From positions 290,367 to 354,366 of the forward strand of contig NZ_JAWCUD010000009.1 of assembly GCF_032461945.1 (NCBI RefSeq): 64,000 bases of DNA, read 5' to 3'. A program made the translations under genes and the position numbers. Positions within the stretch are counted from its first letter, which is position 1; each line of letters begins with the position of its first letter. Below are positions 34,039-42,689 of this stretch, piece after piece. This DNA comes from Paenibacillus_E violae (GTDB lineage Bacteria; Bacillota; Bacilli; Paenibacillales; NBRC-103111). The notes beneath the pieces were generated by a model, which was given only the letters and a program-made list of their open reading frames with translations, searched no databases and was not told the origin of the DNA.

Positions 34039-34956
34039 ATGAGTACCAAACCGACGATTGCTGCGATTAGCGTGCCATTTGATCTTGGAGCAGGCCGACG
34101 CGGGGCTAGTAAAGGACCTAAAGCTATTTTCCAGGCAGGCTTGTTGCGGGGCTTGCAGCAAATGAATATGACGATTCAACATGTGGCGGACATACGCCTC
34201 CCGAACGATACAGCAGCTCCGCTTCCGCCTGAGGTGGATAAAAAAAATCTAAAATATTTAGCTGAAGTTATAGACATAAATACTCGCTTGGCTGAGCAAG
34301 TTTCCAAAGCAGCCGAACAAGGTCAGTTTCCCCTCGTAATAGGCGGCGATCATAGCATCGCCATTGGGACATTGGCTGGTTTATCCGGGCATTATACGAA
34401 TTTAGGTGTCATATGGATTGATGCGCATTCGGATTTAAATACGGCGCACACGAGCCCGTCCGGCAATATTCACGGCATGTCGCTCGCGATTAGCCTTGGG
34501 ATGGGGCACCCTCTGTTAACCGGCATTCAAGGGGATCAAGCCAAGGTGAAGCCGGAAAATATCGTCCTTATCGGTTCCCGTTCCCTCGATGAAGGCGAGA
34601 AAAAGCTGATCCGTTCACTCGGCATCAAATGCTATACCATGCATGATATCGATCGCAAAGGGATGGCGGCTGTGATGCAGGATGCCATCACTTATATAAG
34701 CGGTAAAACAGATGGCGTTCATGTCAGTTTTGATGTTGATTCCTTAGATCCTCTTGAAGCGCCAGGAACCGGCACAGCGGTCAAAGGCGGACTCCAATTC
34801 CGCGAAGCCCATCTCGCCGTCGAGATGCTGCATGAAGCAGGCATCGTCACATCCGCAGAATTCGTTGAAGTTAATCCGCTACTCGACGATAACAACAAAA
34901 CTTCGCACCTGGCGGTCGGCCTCATTAGTTCATTGCTGGGGAAACAAATTCTATAG
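34039..34956 (+). CDS. rocF: Arginase
   Basis: Hydrolyses L-arginine to L-ornithine and urea. The Mn-cluster motifs are all present in the 305-residue product: GGDHSIA near residue 100, DAHSDLNTA near 126 and SFDVDSLDP near 230, with the substrate loop TSPSGNIHGM. Start ATG 34039 follows AAGAGGAG; the frame extends upstream to a TTG with no ribosome site. It has its own terminator. With the ornithine aminotransferase 3.6 kb away it can supply an arginine-to-glutamate route, though the two are separated by an unrelated gene and aspartase. Confidence 0.95.
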   Translation: MSTKPTIAAISVPFDLGAGRRGASKGPKAIFQAGLLRGLQQMNMTIQHVADIRLPNDTAAPLPPEVDKKNLKYLAEVIDINTRLAEQVSKAAEQGQFPLVIGGDHSIAIGTLAGLSGHYTNLGVIWIDAHSDLNTAHTSPSGNIHGMSLAISLGMGHPLLTGIQGDQAKVKPENIVLIGSRSLDEGEKKLIRSLGIKCYTMHDIDRKGMAAVMQDAITYISGKTDGVHVSFDVDSLDPLEAPGTGTAVKGGLQFREAHLAVEMLHEAGIVTSAEFVEVNPLLDDNNKTSHLAVGLISSLLGKQIL

Positions 34957-34965
34957 CCGAAACCC

Positions 34966-35007
34966 TATCCGAAACTCGTATCCCTCACAAGGGATACGGG
35001 TTTTTGT
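34966..35007 (+). terminator. Terminator of rocF
   Basis: Stem CGTATCCCT / AGGGATACG with a CACA loop (34978-34998 region), followed by GGTTTTTG. Confidence 0.85.
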
Positions 35008-35077
35008 GCTTGTTGCAAGCAGGTTTAATTGGTAAAATATTGATGACTTACAAGACGGACACAGGATTGGAGATTGC

Positions 35078-35767
35078 ATGAAAACGATAAATCACTGGGT
35101 TTTGCAGCTTTTACTCGCCCTGCTTTCCTTATCCACGATTGGGATCTATCTGTTCTTCAAAAACCAAACCTATTTTGAATTCCTGAATTGGAATCTATTC
35201 CTTGCCTGGATCCCCAATTTGTTCGCCTGGTTGGCTTATTTGTTACATTCGCGCCGACCTTCGGTTGTCGTCCATTTATTCACCTTCATCTTTGGACTAG
35301 CCTGGCTTTTGTTCCTCCCGAATGCCCCGTATATCATAACCGATTTCATCCATTTAACGCTTTTGAAGGACTTATACATAACCAAAAAAGCCTGGAACAT
35401 GAGCTTTTGGAATGATTTTTTCACCATTTTTTTATATGCGTGGAATGGTTTATTGCTTGGCTGCAGCTCCATGTATATGATCCATCTCATTTTGATGAAA
35501 TATTGGGGCCGCATCCTCTCATGGTTCCTCATGATCGTAACCTCGCTGCTCAGCGGGTATGGCATTCTTTTGGGCAGAGAATATCGATTGAACAGCTGGG
35601 ATGCTCTGTTGAGTCTGGATATCGTGGACACCCTGCAAAAGAGTATACACAAAGAAGCTATTATTTTCTGCGTGCTAGTCGGCTTTGTCATCCTTGCCAT
35701 GTACACAACTTTCTATTTGCTTATCAATGGCATAGGCAGCTCCAAGGTTGCTGTATCTAAAAGATAA
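35078..35767 (+). CDS. DUF1361 membrane protein
   Basis: A 229-residue integral membrane protein with about six or seven helices. The DUF1361 signature LLFLPNAPYIITDFIHL lies near residue 80, and SGYGILLGREYRLNSWD near 170. Function of the family is unknown; it occurs in many Gram-positive bacteria. The gene sits alone between the rocF terminator and a bidirectional terminator shared with aspartase. Confidence 0.85.
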   Translation: MKTINHWVLQLLLALLSLSTIGIYLFFKNQTYFEFLNWNLFLAWIPNLFAWLAYLLHSRRPSVVVHLFTFIFGLAWLLFLPNAPYIITDFIHLTLLKDLYITKKAWNMSFWNDFFTIFLYAWNGLLLGCSSMYMIHLILMKYWGRILSWFLMIVTSLLSGYGILLGREYRLNSWDALLSLDIVDTLQKSIHKEAIIFCVLVGFVILAMYTTFYLLINGIGSSKVAVSKR

Positions 35768-35817
35768 AGAAAATGCCCTCAGCCCATCTTTCCGATGAGT
35801 TAAGGGCATTTTCTTCG
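35767..35817. terminator. Bidirectional terminator
   Basis: Stem GAAAATGCCCT / AGGGCATTTTC with loop region containing CATCTTTCCGATG, flanked by AAAG and TTCTTCG. Shared by the convergent DUF1361 and aspartase genes. Confidence 0.85.
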
Positions 35818-35829
35818 TTCTAGCCTGAC

Positions 35830-37248
35830 TTAGTCGGCAGGATGCAGCAATCTTTCGCCCGCAATGCCTGGCGTCGTCATCTGAATCGGATTGAGGATTT
35901 CTTCAATCTCCTCCGTAGTCAGCAATCCGCGCTCCAGAATCAGCTCTTTCAGCGTCATACCTGTGCGCACGGCCTCTTTAACCAGCTGCGCGGCTACCTC
36001 ATAACCAAGATGCGGATTCAGAGCCGTAACGATGCCGAAGCTTTGCTCGACATAGGTGCGGCACCGGTCGCGGTCCGCTTCCAGACCTTCGATGGCGAAG
36101 CGCTCGAAGACATCCGCCGCGTTACGCAAGATTTTGAGCGATTGCAGCAAGTTAAACGCAAGGACAGGACCCATGACGTTCAGCTCGAATTGGCCTGCTT
36201 CACACGCCAAGCAGATCGTATGATCGTTCCCGATAACTTGGAAGGCAACTTGGTTCACAACCTCCGGCATAACAGGGTTCACTTTGCCCGGCATGATCGA
36301 GGACCCTGGTTGTCTTGGCGGCAATTTCAGCTCCCCTAGACCTGCACGAGGACCTGAAGCCATCAGACGAATATCGTTGCATATTTTGGACAGATTCACG
36401 GCACAAACCTTCAAAGAGGCGGAGAGTTCTGTGTAAGCATCCATGTTTTGCGTGCCGTCAACCAAGTGCTCGGCATTCTCAACCGGGATTCCGCACTCAT
36501 CTTTCAAATGAAACATCACGCGATTGACATACTCCGTCTTCGCATTCAGCCCCGTCCCTACGGCAGTTGCCCCCATATTCACTGTCAAAAGACCCGTTGA
36601 AGCTTGGCGAATCCGATTGATATCACGCTGCAAGACACGTGCGTAGGCGCCGAATTCTTGTCCAAGACGAATCGGAACAGCATCCTGAAGATGCGTTCTC
36701 CCCATTTTTATCACATCATCAAATTCCTTTTCTTTTTTGGCAAAAGCGCTTTGCAGCGAGATCATCGTCTCGATTAATTGCTGGGATAAGCGGTAGGCGG
36801 CAATTTTGATCGCAGTAGGAATGACGTCATTCGTCGACTGCGACATATTCACATGATTGTTTGGATTACAGTGAAAGTAACTGCCTTTCTCCTCACCCAT
36901 CAGCTCCAGCGTCCGATTCGCCAGTACTTCATTCATATTCATATTGATTGAAGTTCCTGCTCCCCCTTGGATGGAGTCTACAATGAACTGATCCAGAAGT
37001 TTGCCCTCTCTGACTTCTTCAGCTGCTTTTACCAAGTGCTCAGCAATCTTCTTAGGCAGCATATGAGTTTCCATATTCGCCAGAGCTGCCGCTCGTTTTA
37101 CTTCTGCTAACGCCGTTATAAGTTCTGCATGAATTTTAACGCCTGTAATTGGAAAATTTTCAAGGGCACGCATCGTTTGAATGCCGTAGTAAGCCTCGGC
37201 TGGAACTTGCTTTTCACCTAAAAAATCTTTTTCAATGCGAATACTCAT
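35830..37248 (-). CDS. aspA: Aspartate ammonia-lyase
   Basis: Reversibly converts L-aspartate to fumarate and ammonia. The 472-residue protein is a fumarase/aspartase superfamily member: EKDFLGEKQVPAEAYYGIQT at the N-terminus, QGGAGTSINMNMNEV near residue 97, STNDVIPTA near 137, and the signature GSSIMPGKVNP near 315. The N-terminal EKD-LGE form favours aspartase over fumarase. ATG 37248 is taken as start; a GTG 9 bases upstream is possible. It lies between arginase and ornithine aminotransferase but on the opposite strand. Confidence 0.93.
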   Translation of the reverse strand: MSIRIEKDFLGEKQVPAEAYYGIQTMRALENFPITGVKIHAELITALAEVKRAAALANMETHMLPKKIAEHLVKAAEEVREGKLLDQFIVDSIQGGAGTSINMNMNEVLANRTLELMGEEKGSYFHCNPNNHVNMSQSTNDVIPTAIKIAAYRLSQQLIETMISLQSAFAKKEKEFDDVIKMGRTHLQDAVPIRLGQEFGAYARVLQRDINRIRQASTGLLTVNMGATAVGTGLNAKTEYVNRVMFHLKDECGIPVENAEHLVDGTQNMDAYTELSASLKVCAVNLSKICNDIRLMASGPRAGLGELKLPPRQPGSSIMPGKVNPVMPEVVNQVAFQVIGNDHTICLACEAGQFELNVMGPVLAFNLLQSLKILRNAADVFERFAIEGLEADRDRCRTYVEQSFGIVTALNPHLGYEVAAQLVKEAVRTGMTLKELILERGLLTTEEIEEILNPIQMTTPGIAGERLLHPAD

Positions 37249-37689
37249 CGTACACACCGTTCCTTTTTCATTAAAGTAACTGCTCGCTCGCGAAGTAGGT
37301 GTTCAAACTGCATTCTTCAGGGGACGAATTTTAATTGACCACCGTAATGTACAGTAGTTATCAGAACTATTCGCGCCTTCCTGCCCATATTCCTGCAATA
37401 TCTGACACGCCTTGTAATAAATTTATGCAAAAATGAAAGCATTTTCATAAATCGAAATGTTTTAGTATTCTTCAAATAATATTACCTTTCTCTACTAATA
37501 TATGCTCACAGGCCGCCGATGCAAGGACATTCCATTAAAATACGCTGCCCGAATATTGATCCATTGACACATGCATGCACATGAGCAACCTTATAACCAG
37601 AAGAATACAATAGATTACAAGCTCGCATTGTGCGACAATACAAGTATCAAAACACGTTTGGCCAGGTTGCACTCCAAGGAGGAATACTC
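37249..37689. other. Divergent gap between aspA and rocD
   Basis: About 440 bases with no gene. It is AT-rich near 37420-37500 and contains TTGACA at 37564 without a well-spaced -10, plus the palindromic ATGCATGCACATG region. I looked for a SigL (-12/-24) promoter, expected for roc genes in Bacillus, and found none with correct spacing. Confidence 0.5.
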
Positions 37690-38889
37690 ATGGACACAAA
37701 AAGTTCTTTGATTATTGATCAAACAGAAAAGTACGGAGCCCATAATTACCACCCGCTGCCTATCGTCATTTCCAAAGCGGAAGGCGTGTGGGTTGAGGAT
37801 CCAGCCGGCAACCGCTTCATGGATATGCTTAGCGCTTACTCGGCCTTGAATCAAGGGCATCGTCACCCCCATATCTTGAAAGCGCTCCATGAACAAGCTG
37901 AGAAGGTTACTTTGACTTCAAGAGCTTTTCATAGCGAGACACTGGGAGCTTTCTATGAAAAATTAGCGAATTACACCAATAAACCGATGATTTTGCCGAT
38001 GAACACCGGTGCCGAAGCTGTCGAAACGGCGGTCAAAGCGATCCGCCGATGGGGCTACGACGTCAAAGGGATTCCGGAAGATCAAGCGGAAATTATCGTC
38101 TGTGAAGGGAATTTCCATGGGCGCACGGTGACGGTCACTTCCTTCTCGTCATCGCCGGAATACAAGCGCAGCTTCGGACCTTTCACGCCCGGCTTCCGCA
38201 TCATCCCATACGGGGATGTGGAGGCGCTTCGGGCGGCCATCGGACCGCATACAGCCGGGTTTTTGTTCGAGCCGATTCAGGGCGAAGCCGGCATCGTGAT
38301 CCCGCAGGACGGTTACCTGCGGGAATGTTATGAGCTATGCCAAGCGAATCGTGTGCTTTTCGTTGCGGACGAAATCCAGACCGGATTCGGCCGTACGGGC
38401 CGCCGCTTCGCTACGGACTGGGAAGGCGTCACGCCGAACCTGTACATTATGGGCAAAGCCCTCGGCGGCGGTGTTTTTCCGATCTCGGCCGTAGCCGGAG
38501 ATCGAGAGGTCCTTGAGGTGTTCGAGCCCGGGTCCCACGGCTCCACCTTCGGTGGGAACCCGCTCGGCTGCGCCGTCGCTATTGCGGCGCTGGAAGTGAT
38601 TGAAGACGAGCGGCTCGCAGAGCGCTCGGATGAGCTTGGGGCTTATTTCCTGAAGCGGCTTCAGGAAATTCAGTCGCCGCTGATCGCGGAGATTCGCGGA
38701 CGCGGGCTGTTCATTGGTATTGACCTTAAGGTCCCGGCCCGCCCCTTCTGCGAACAGCTGAAGGAGAAGGGACTTTTGTGCAAGGAGACACACGAGCACA
38801 TCATTCGCTTTGCTCCTCCGCTAACCATTACGCGGGAGGAGCTGGATTGGGCTTGGCAGCATGTGCATGATGTGCTGACTGGCGCTTAA
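37690..38889 (+). CDS. rocD: Ornithine aminotransferase
   Basis: PLP-dependent class III aminotransferase that converts ornithine plus 2-oxoglutarate to glutamate-5-semialdehyde and glutamate. The 399-residue length is typical. Features: EGVWVEDPAGNRFMDMLSAYSALNQGH in two parts at the N-terminus, NTGAEAVETAVKAIRRWGY near residue 100, EGNFHGRTVTV near 135, VADEIQTGFGRTG near 222 and the PLP-lysine in MGKALGGGVFPISAV near 250. ATG 37690 follows AAGGAGG; an upstream GTG at 37630 is rejected. No terminator is seen until 39055. Confidence 0.95.
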   Translation: MDTKSSLIIDQTEKYGAHNYHPLPIVISKAEGVWVEDPAGNRFMDMLSAYSALNQGHRHPHILKALHEQAEKVTLTSRAFHSETLGAFYEKLANYTNKPMILPMNTGAEAVETAVKAIRRWGYDVKGIPEDQAEIIVCEGNFHGRTVTVTSFSSSPEYKRSFGPFTPGFRIIPYGDVEALRAAIGPHTAGFLFEPIQGEAGIVIPQDGYLRECYELCQANRVLFVADEIQTGFGRTGRRFATDWEGVTPNLYIMGKALGGGVFPISAVAGDREVLEVFEPGSHGSTFGGNPLGCAVAIAALEVIEDERLAERSDELGAYFLKRLQEIQSPLIAEIRGRGLFIGIDLKVPARPFCEQLKEKGLLCKETHEHIIRFAPPLTITREELDWAWQHVHDVLTGA

Positions 38890-38920
38890 GCTGATTATCG
38901 TTGAGCAAATCAATTACGGT

Positions 38921-39047
38921 GGGAACTACAGGCCGTTATTTGAGCGAATTCGCCCAATTCTCTGGGTGAAACGGAACTGTAAGACCTTATTCCCGCCAAA
39001 TTATCCAATTTCCAGCTCTAACGGGTGAAATAGGTGACCGTAGTTCC
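38921..39047. repeat. Four-box intergenic element, copy D (three boxes)
   Basis: Forward boxes at 38921-38941 and 38972-38991, one reverse box at 39027-39047; offsets 0, 51, 106. The place of the fourth box is taken by the terminator that follows. It lies between the convergent rocD and CBM9-like genes. Confidence 0.72.
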
Positions 39048-39052
39048 GCTAA

Positions 39053-39098
39053 ATAAAAAGCTCCGCTTTCCGTAAGAGGAAGGCGGAGCTTTTTTTAT
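39053..39098. terminator. Bidirectional terminator
   Basis: Stem AAAAAGCTCCGC / GCGGAGCTTTTT around a loop with CTTTCC-GGAAG pairing, followed by seven T. Ends rocD and the convergent CBM9-like gene. Confidence 0.9.
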
Positions 39099-39715
39099 TC
39101 TTTCACAAACACAAGCGTCCCGAAACGCTGAGGAATATGAAAATTGACTGCACCGGTCGGAGACCAGGCCCAGTAATGCCGCTTGCCTTCCGTATCGTCA
39201 TCGATCCGGTACAGATTCCAGCCCCACTCGGCACCATGCTGCGGAACTTGCTCTTGCTCCAGCCCTTCCCTTAGATCGGCAAATGGAATTTCCAGTTCAT
39301 AATGCTTCCACCCCTCTGCCCCATCGGAGACAGACGTGCGCAAACCCTTAGCGTCCCAAGCCACATCCACTTTTTTATTCCCATCAAGGCTGTTGTGAAT
39401 CAGAGCATCGAATTCAACGCCCCGCGGGCTGAGTTCGAATTCGTAGTAGACTTTGCCCGTACCTGTGGGGTCAAGGAACACCTCCACAACGTCCTCCTCA
39501 TAAATCGGATCATCACGCCGCTCCATCGTCGCCACGACATGATCGTCTTCACACTCAAACCGGACATGCAAGGCATCTTCAGTCCAGCATGCGCGGAACT
39601 GCGTTTCCAAACGAGGATTGGCTCCGGTTACAACTTCGTACAGCCTCTCCGGGGTAATTTCATCCCAAGGAATACGTATTTTTTCATCAGCTATGTATTG
39701 GCATTCGTATCTCAT
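39095..39715 (-). CDS. CBM9-like carbohydrate-binding protein
   Basis: A 206-residue protein of the carbohydrate-binding family 9-like (DOMON-type beta-sandwich) group. Segments that fit are LETQFRACWTEDALHVRFECED near residue 38, DPIYEEDVVEVFLDPTGTGKVYYEFELS in two parts, and the C-terminal NLYRID with WSPTGAVNFHIPQRFGTLVF. There is no signal peptide with start ATG 39715 (MRYECQYIADEK), so it would be cytoplasmic, which is common for this stand-alone type in Paenibacillus. Its ribosome site is weak, and in-frame starts farther upstream exist. The ligand is unknown. Confidence 0.78.
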   Translation of the reverse strand: MRYECQYIADEKIRIPWDEITPERLYEVVTGANPRLETQFRACWTEDALHVRFECEDDHVVATMERRDDPIYEEDVVEVFLDPTGTGKVYYEFELSPRGVEFDALIHNSLDGNKKVDVAWDAKGLRTSVSDGAEGWKHYELEIPFADLREGLEQEQVPQHGAEWGWNLYRIDDDTEGKRHYWAWSPTGAVNFHIPQRFGTLVFVKE

Positions 39716-39794
39716 TCCGGCTCGTTTCCTCACTTTGCAATTAATCTTTGTAACCAATATAACACAATAAAACCGCCTAGCGGCGGTCAACTGT

Positions 39795-40562
39795 TCATAT
39801 TCTCTTTTTATAAACCCTCATGGCAAAGATATAAGCCACTAGCATAATTCCGGCGCACCACGCAAGTGCAATCCATATATCGTTATTCAAAGGCTGGCCT
39901 GACAACAAGGCGCGGATAGCTTCTACAATCGAGGTCACCGGTTGATTCTCTGCGAAGATGCGAACGATGGTCGGCATCGACTCGGTTGGCACAAAGGCCG
40001 AGCTGATAAATGGTAGGAAGATAATCGGATAGGAGAAGGCGCTGGCGCCATCAACGCTTTTTGCGGACAGTCCAGCTATCGCTGCGACCCAGGTTAAGGC
40101 CAACGTAAACAGTGCAAGGATCCCGGCAACGGCAAGCCATGGCAGCAAGCCGGCAGAGGAACGAAAGCCCATAAGCAACGAGACCAGAAGAATAACGACA
40201 ACGGAGATTGCGTTGGATACCAGCGAAGTTATGACATGCCCCCACAGTAAGGTGGAACGGGCAATCGGCATGGTGTGAAACCGCTCGAATATGCCCCGCT
40301 GCACATCGATAAATAATCGGTAAGCCGTGTAGGACACACCGCTGGCAATGGCAATTAATAATATGCCGGGCAAAAGGTAATTCACATAGTTATCCGTTCC
40401 GGTTTGAATGGCACCGCCTAACACATAGACGAACAGCAGCATCATCGCGATGGGCATAATGGTCACCGTGATGATGGTATCCATGCTGCGGAAAATATGG
40501 CGCATGGACCGTCCCAGCATGACGCTGATATCGCTGAAGAAATGATTTTTTACCGTCTCCAT
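39795..40562 (-). CDS. ABC-2 type exporter permease (DrrB-like)
   Basis: Membrane part of a two-gene ABC exporter. The 255 residues hold six predicted helices in the ABC-2 layout: the first after FRSMDTIITVTIMPIAMMLLF, MVHFHT-like RFHTMPIARSTLLWGHVI near residue 95, and FLPFISSAFVPTESMPTIVRIF near 185, which is typical of drug and lipid exporters related to DrrB. It starts immediately after the ATPase stop. Its operon with a PadR regulator suggests induction by a toxic compound. The substrate is unknown. Confidence 0.88.
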   Translation of the reverse strand: METVKNHFFSDISVMLGRSMRHIFRSMDTIITVTIMPIAMMLLFVYVLGGAIQTGTDNYVNYLLPGILLIAIASGVSYTAYRLFIDVQRGIFERFHTMPIARSTLLWGHVITSLVSNAISVVVILLVSLLMGFRSSAGLLPWLAVAGILALFTLALTWVAAIAGLSAKSVDGASAFSYPIIFLPFISSAFVPTESMPTIVRIFAENQPVTSIVEAIRALLSGQPLNNDIWIALAWCAGIMLVAYIFAMRVYKKRI

Positions 40563-41333
40563 TTATTTCCCCTCCTTTTTGCCGACGATAGCCAGGAAAA
40601 TCTCCTCAAGTGTCGGCTGCTTCTCCACATATTCCACTTTTGCGGATGGGAACAGCTTTTTCAGATCCGAGAGTGTGCCACTGGCAATAATCTTACCCTC
40701 ATGCAGAATAGCAATTCGGTCAGCCAGCTGCTCAGCCTCCTCCAAATACTGTGTCGTAAGGAGTACCGTCGTGCCGCCACCCGCAAGCTCCTTAACAATT
40801 TTCCAAACTTCGATGCGCGCTTCGGGATCAAGCCCTGTGGTGGGTTCGTCAAGGAAAATGATCTGCGGTTTTCCCACGAGGCTTAAAGCGATATCGAGCC
40901 TGCGGCGCATCCCCCCGGAATAAGTAGCCACCCTGCGGTCGGCCGCGTCTGTCAGGCCGAAGCGCCTGAGCAAGTCATCCGCAACTTGTCGCGGGTTCTT
41001 GAGATATCGCAGCTTCGCAATCATGATCAGATTTTCACGTCCCGTCAAAATTTCATCCACAGCAGCAAACTGCCCGGTCAAACTGATCACCTGCCGTACA
41101 TGATCAGGTTTTGACGCGACATCTAGTCCGCCAACGGCGGCGGATCCGCTATCTGGTTTGAGCAGTGTAGTGAGGATTTTGACAACTGTTGTCTTGCCGG
41201 CACCGTTGGAGCCAAGGAGGGCGAAAATGCTGCCCTTTTCCACCTCGAAATCTACACCCTTCAGCACTTGATGCTCCTTGTAGGATTTCGTCAATCCTTT
41301 TACTTGAATGGGTTTGGTAAACGCGGTCTGCAT
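40563..41333 (-). CDS. ABC exporter ATP-binding protein (DrrA-like)
   Basis: ATPase of the exporter, 256 residues. Walker A is GSNGAGKTT near residue 41, the signature motif YSGGMRRRLDIA near 139, Walker B IIFLDEPTTGLD near 160, and the switch His is replaced: the loop reads TTQYLEEAEQLADR with Gln where many ATPases have His, as in DrrA-type proteins. The C-terminal ~30 residues (PTLEEIFLAIVGKKEGK) are the usual DrrA tail. SD GGAGGG is good. It lies 17 bases after the pentapeptide gene and abuts the permease gene. Confidence 0.9.
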   Translation of the reverse strand: MQTAFTKPIQVKGLTKSYKEHQVLKGVDFEVEKGSIFALLGSNGAGKTTVVKILTTLLKPDSGSAAVGGLDVASKPDHVRQVISLTGQFAAVDEILTGRENLIMIAKLRYLKNPRQVADDLLRRFGLTDAADRRVATYSGGMRRRLDIALSLVGKPQIIFLDEPTTGLDPEARIEVWKIVKELAGGGTTVLLTTQYLEEAEQLADRIAILHEGKIIASGTLSDLKKLFPSAKVEYVEKQPTLEEIFLAIVGKKEGK

Positions 41334-41350
41334 CAGAATCCCTCCTTCAT

Positions 41351-42217
41351 TTAAATGACTGTCACTTTTGACAAATTTGCTTCCATCCCTTTAAGTGCGG
41401 CATAAGTCAGTTTATCCATCGTAGCGCCATCAAAGTTGATGCTTTGGATAGCCCTGTAATACTTCTTAGACAAGGTAAATCCCGATAAAAAAGACACATT
41501 TCTAAGTGTTGCGTTTCTGAACGAAACTCCGTTTAAAGCTGCTTTGTCAAATTTAACGCCGATAAACGTCTGCCCATCAAAACATTGGCCAGTCAGATCC
41601 GTGTACTTGAAATCAACCCCATCAAATGAACAACCATCAAAAACCGTTTTTCTAAGATCGGTCATCGTTAACGTCACGTCGGTCAATCTTGATCCTGTAA
41701 ATTTGACTCCGTCGAGCCCCGACTTGCTGAAATTGGTTCGAACAAGGATGGTGTTACGGAAGCTTGCATTTGTCAGATCAAGTGTGGATAGGCTGCAGTC
41801 CGTCAGATTTGCGCGGTCAAAATTGGCTTCTCTTACGTCGCTGCTTTTAAACGAGCTGCCTGTCAAGTCCGCCCCTGCAAAGTCAGACCCGCGTAACGCG
41901 CTGGCTTTAAACTGGCCTTTGTGGGCCGTAACCCCTGCAAAGTCGCTATTCGCCAAGTTGCTTGCGCTGAAGTTAATCAGCACTTGCCGTTCCAGCGAAC
42001 GAGAAAGGTTGGCAACCTCCAAGATCGTTTCCTCGATATCTCCGATACTCTCAATTGTCATCTTTAATGCGGTTGCATCGTCCTTGCCTGCGGCTTTGAG
42101 TTCTCTGTACCGCTCCTGCAAATCGGAGTGCAGGTCCGCCTTTAATTCATTTACGCTTTTCACTCCGTCATATGGCGTGAAAACACCATTCAAATAGTTC
42201 GTCAATTGCTGATTCAT
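41351..42217 (-). CDS. Pentapeptide-repeat protein with N-terminal helical domain
   Basis: A 288-residue soluble protein. Residues ~1-75 resemble the short helical (HAAS/DUF1700-like) domain often found beside PadR regulators: VNELKADLHSDLQERYRELK and ALKMTIESIGDIEETI. Residues ~85-255 are about 30 pentapeptide repeats of the A(D/N)LXX kind (SNLANSDFAG, ADLTGSSFKSS, ANLTDCSLST), predicted to form a right-handed beta-helix. The gene sits between padR and the exporter genes with short gaps, so it belongs to the same operon. Pentapeptide proteins can protect gyrase, but no such role is shown here. Confidence 0.8.
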   Translation of the reverse strand: MNQQLTNYLNGVFTPYDGVKSVNELKADLHSDLQERYRELKAAGKDDATALKMTIESIGDIEETILEVANLSRSLERQVLINFSASNLANSDFAGVTAHKGQFKASALRGSDFAGADLTGSSFKSSDVREANFDRANLTDCSLSTLDLTNASFRNTILVRTNFSKSGLDGVKFTGSRLTDVTLTMTDLRKTVFDGCSFDGVDFKYTDLTGQCFDGQTFIGVKFDKAALNGVSFRNATLRNVSFLSGFTLSKKYYRAIQSINFDGATMDKLTYAALKGMEANLSKVTVI

Positions 42218-42230
42218 AGTATCAATCTCC

Positions 42231-42560
42231 TTATAATAAATTTTCTAACACGCGTTTGGCATATTCCCAATTGTTGAAGTTGCGGGCGTAAGTTGCTTTG
42301 CCCTTTTCCGTAATCCTGAAATACTTGCGACGTCCGCCTTGCGTTTCATCGCCCCAATACCACTCGATATCCAAGTCAGCCTCGAGCCGCCGGAAACTGG
42401 AGTACATCGTAGCTTCCTTAAGTTCGTATTCGCCCCCTGATCGCTCGGCTATCAGCTTGACAACCTCATAACCGTAGCGATCAGCTTCAGACAAGAGCCG
42501 TAAAATCATCGTATCCGTATGTCCACGAAGCAGGTCGGATGTGATCTTGTTCTCGCTCAT
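42231..42560 (-). CDS. PadR-family transcriptional regulator
   Basis: A 109-residue winged-helix repressor of PadR type: LLRGHTDTMILRLLSEADRYGYEVVKLI with the Y-G-Y motif, KEATMYSSFRRLEADLDIEWYWGDE as recognition helix and wing, and RRKYFRITEKGKATYARN. It heads a four-gene operon with the pentapeptide protein and the DrrAB-like exporter and likely represses it. The promoter has a CATA-N4-TATG inverted repeat inside the spacer. Confidence 0.92.
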   Translation of the reverse strand: MSENKITSDLLRGHTDTMILRLLSEADRYGYEVVKLIAERSGGEYELKEATMYSSFRRLEADLDIEWYWGDETQGGRRKYFRITEKGKATYARNFNNWEYAKRVLENLL

Positions 42561-42580
42561 GTCATCACCTCCATATCTGC

Positions 42581-42609
42581 ATAATAAAGCATACTACTAT
42601 GACTGTCAA
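42581..42609 (-). promoter_or_regulatory. SigA promoter of the PadR operon
   Basis: Minus-strand TTGACA (42609-42604), 17-bp spacer, TATTAT (42586-42581). The spacer contains the inverted repeat CATAGTAGTATG, a plausible PadR operator because binding would block RNA polymerase. GGAGGTGATGAC before the ATG is a strong SD. Confidence 0.78.
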
Positions 42610-42689
42610 GGTACTATTTTAAATTAAATACTTTGCCTATAATAATTTCCAGGCAGACATAACAAACAAATCGCATAGCTTATGAAAAA

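Noticed and set aside
37630..37690. SigL (-12/-24) promoter TTGGCCAGGTTGCAC before rocD
   Set aside because: The GG and GC pairs are 9 bases apart instead of the required 12, and it overlaps the ribosome-site region; not a valid match.
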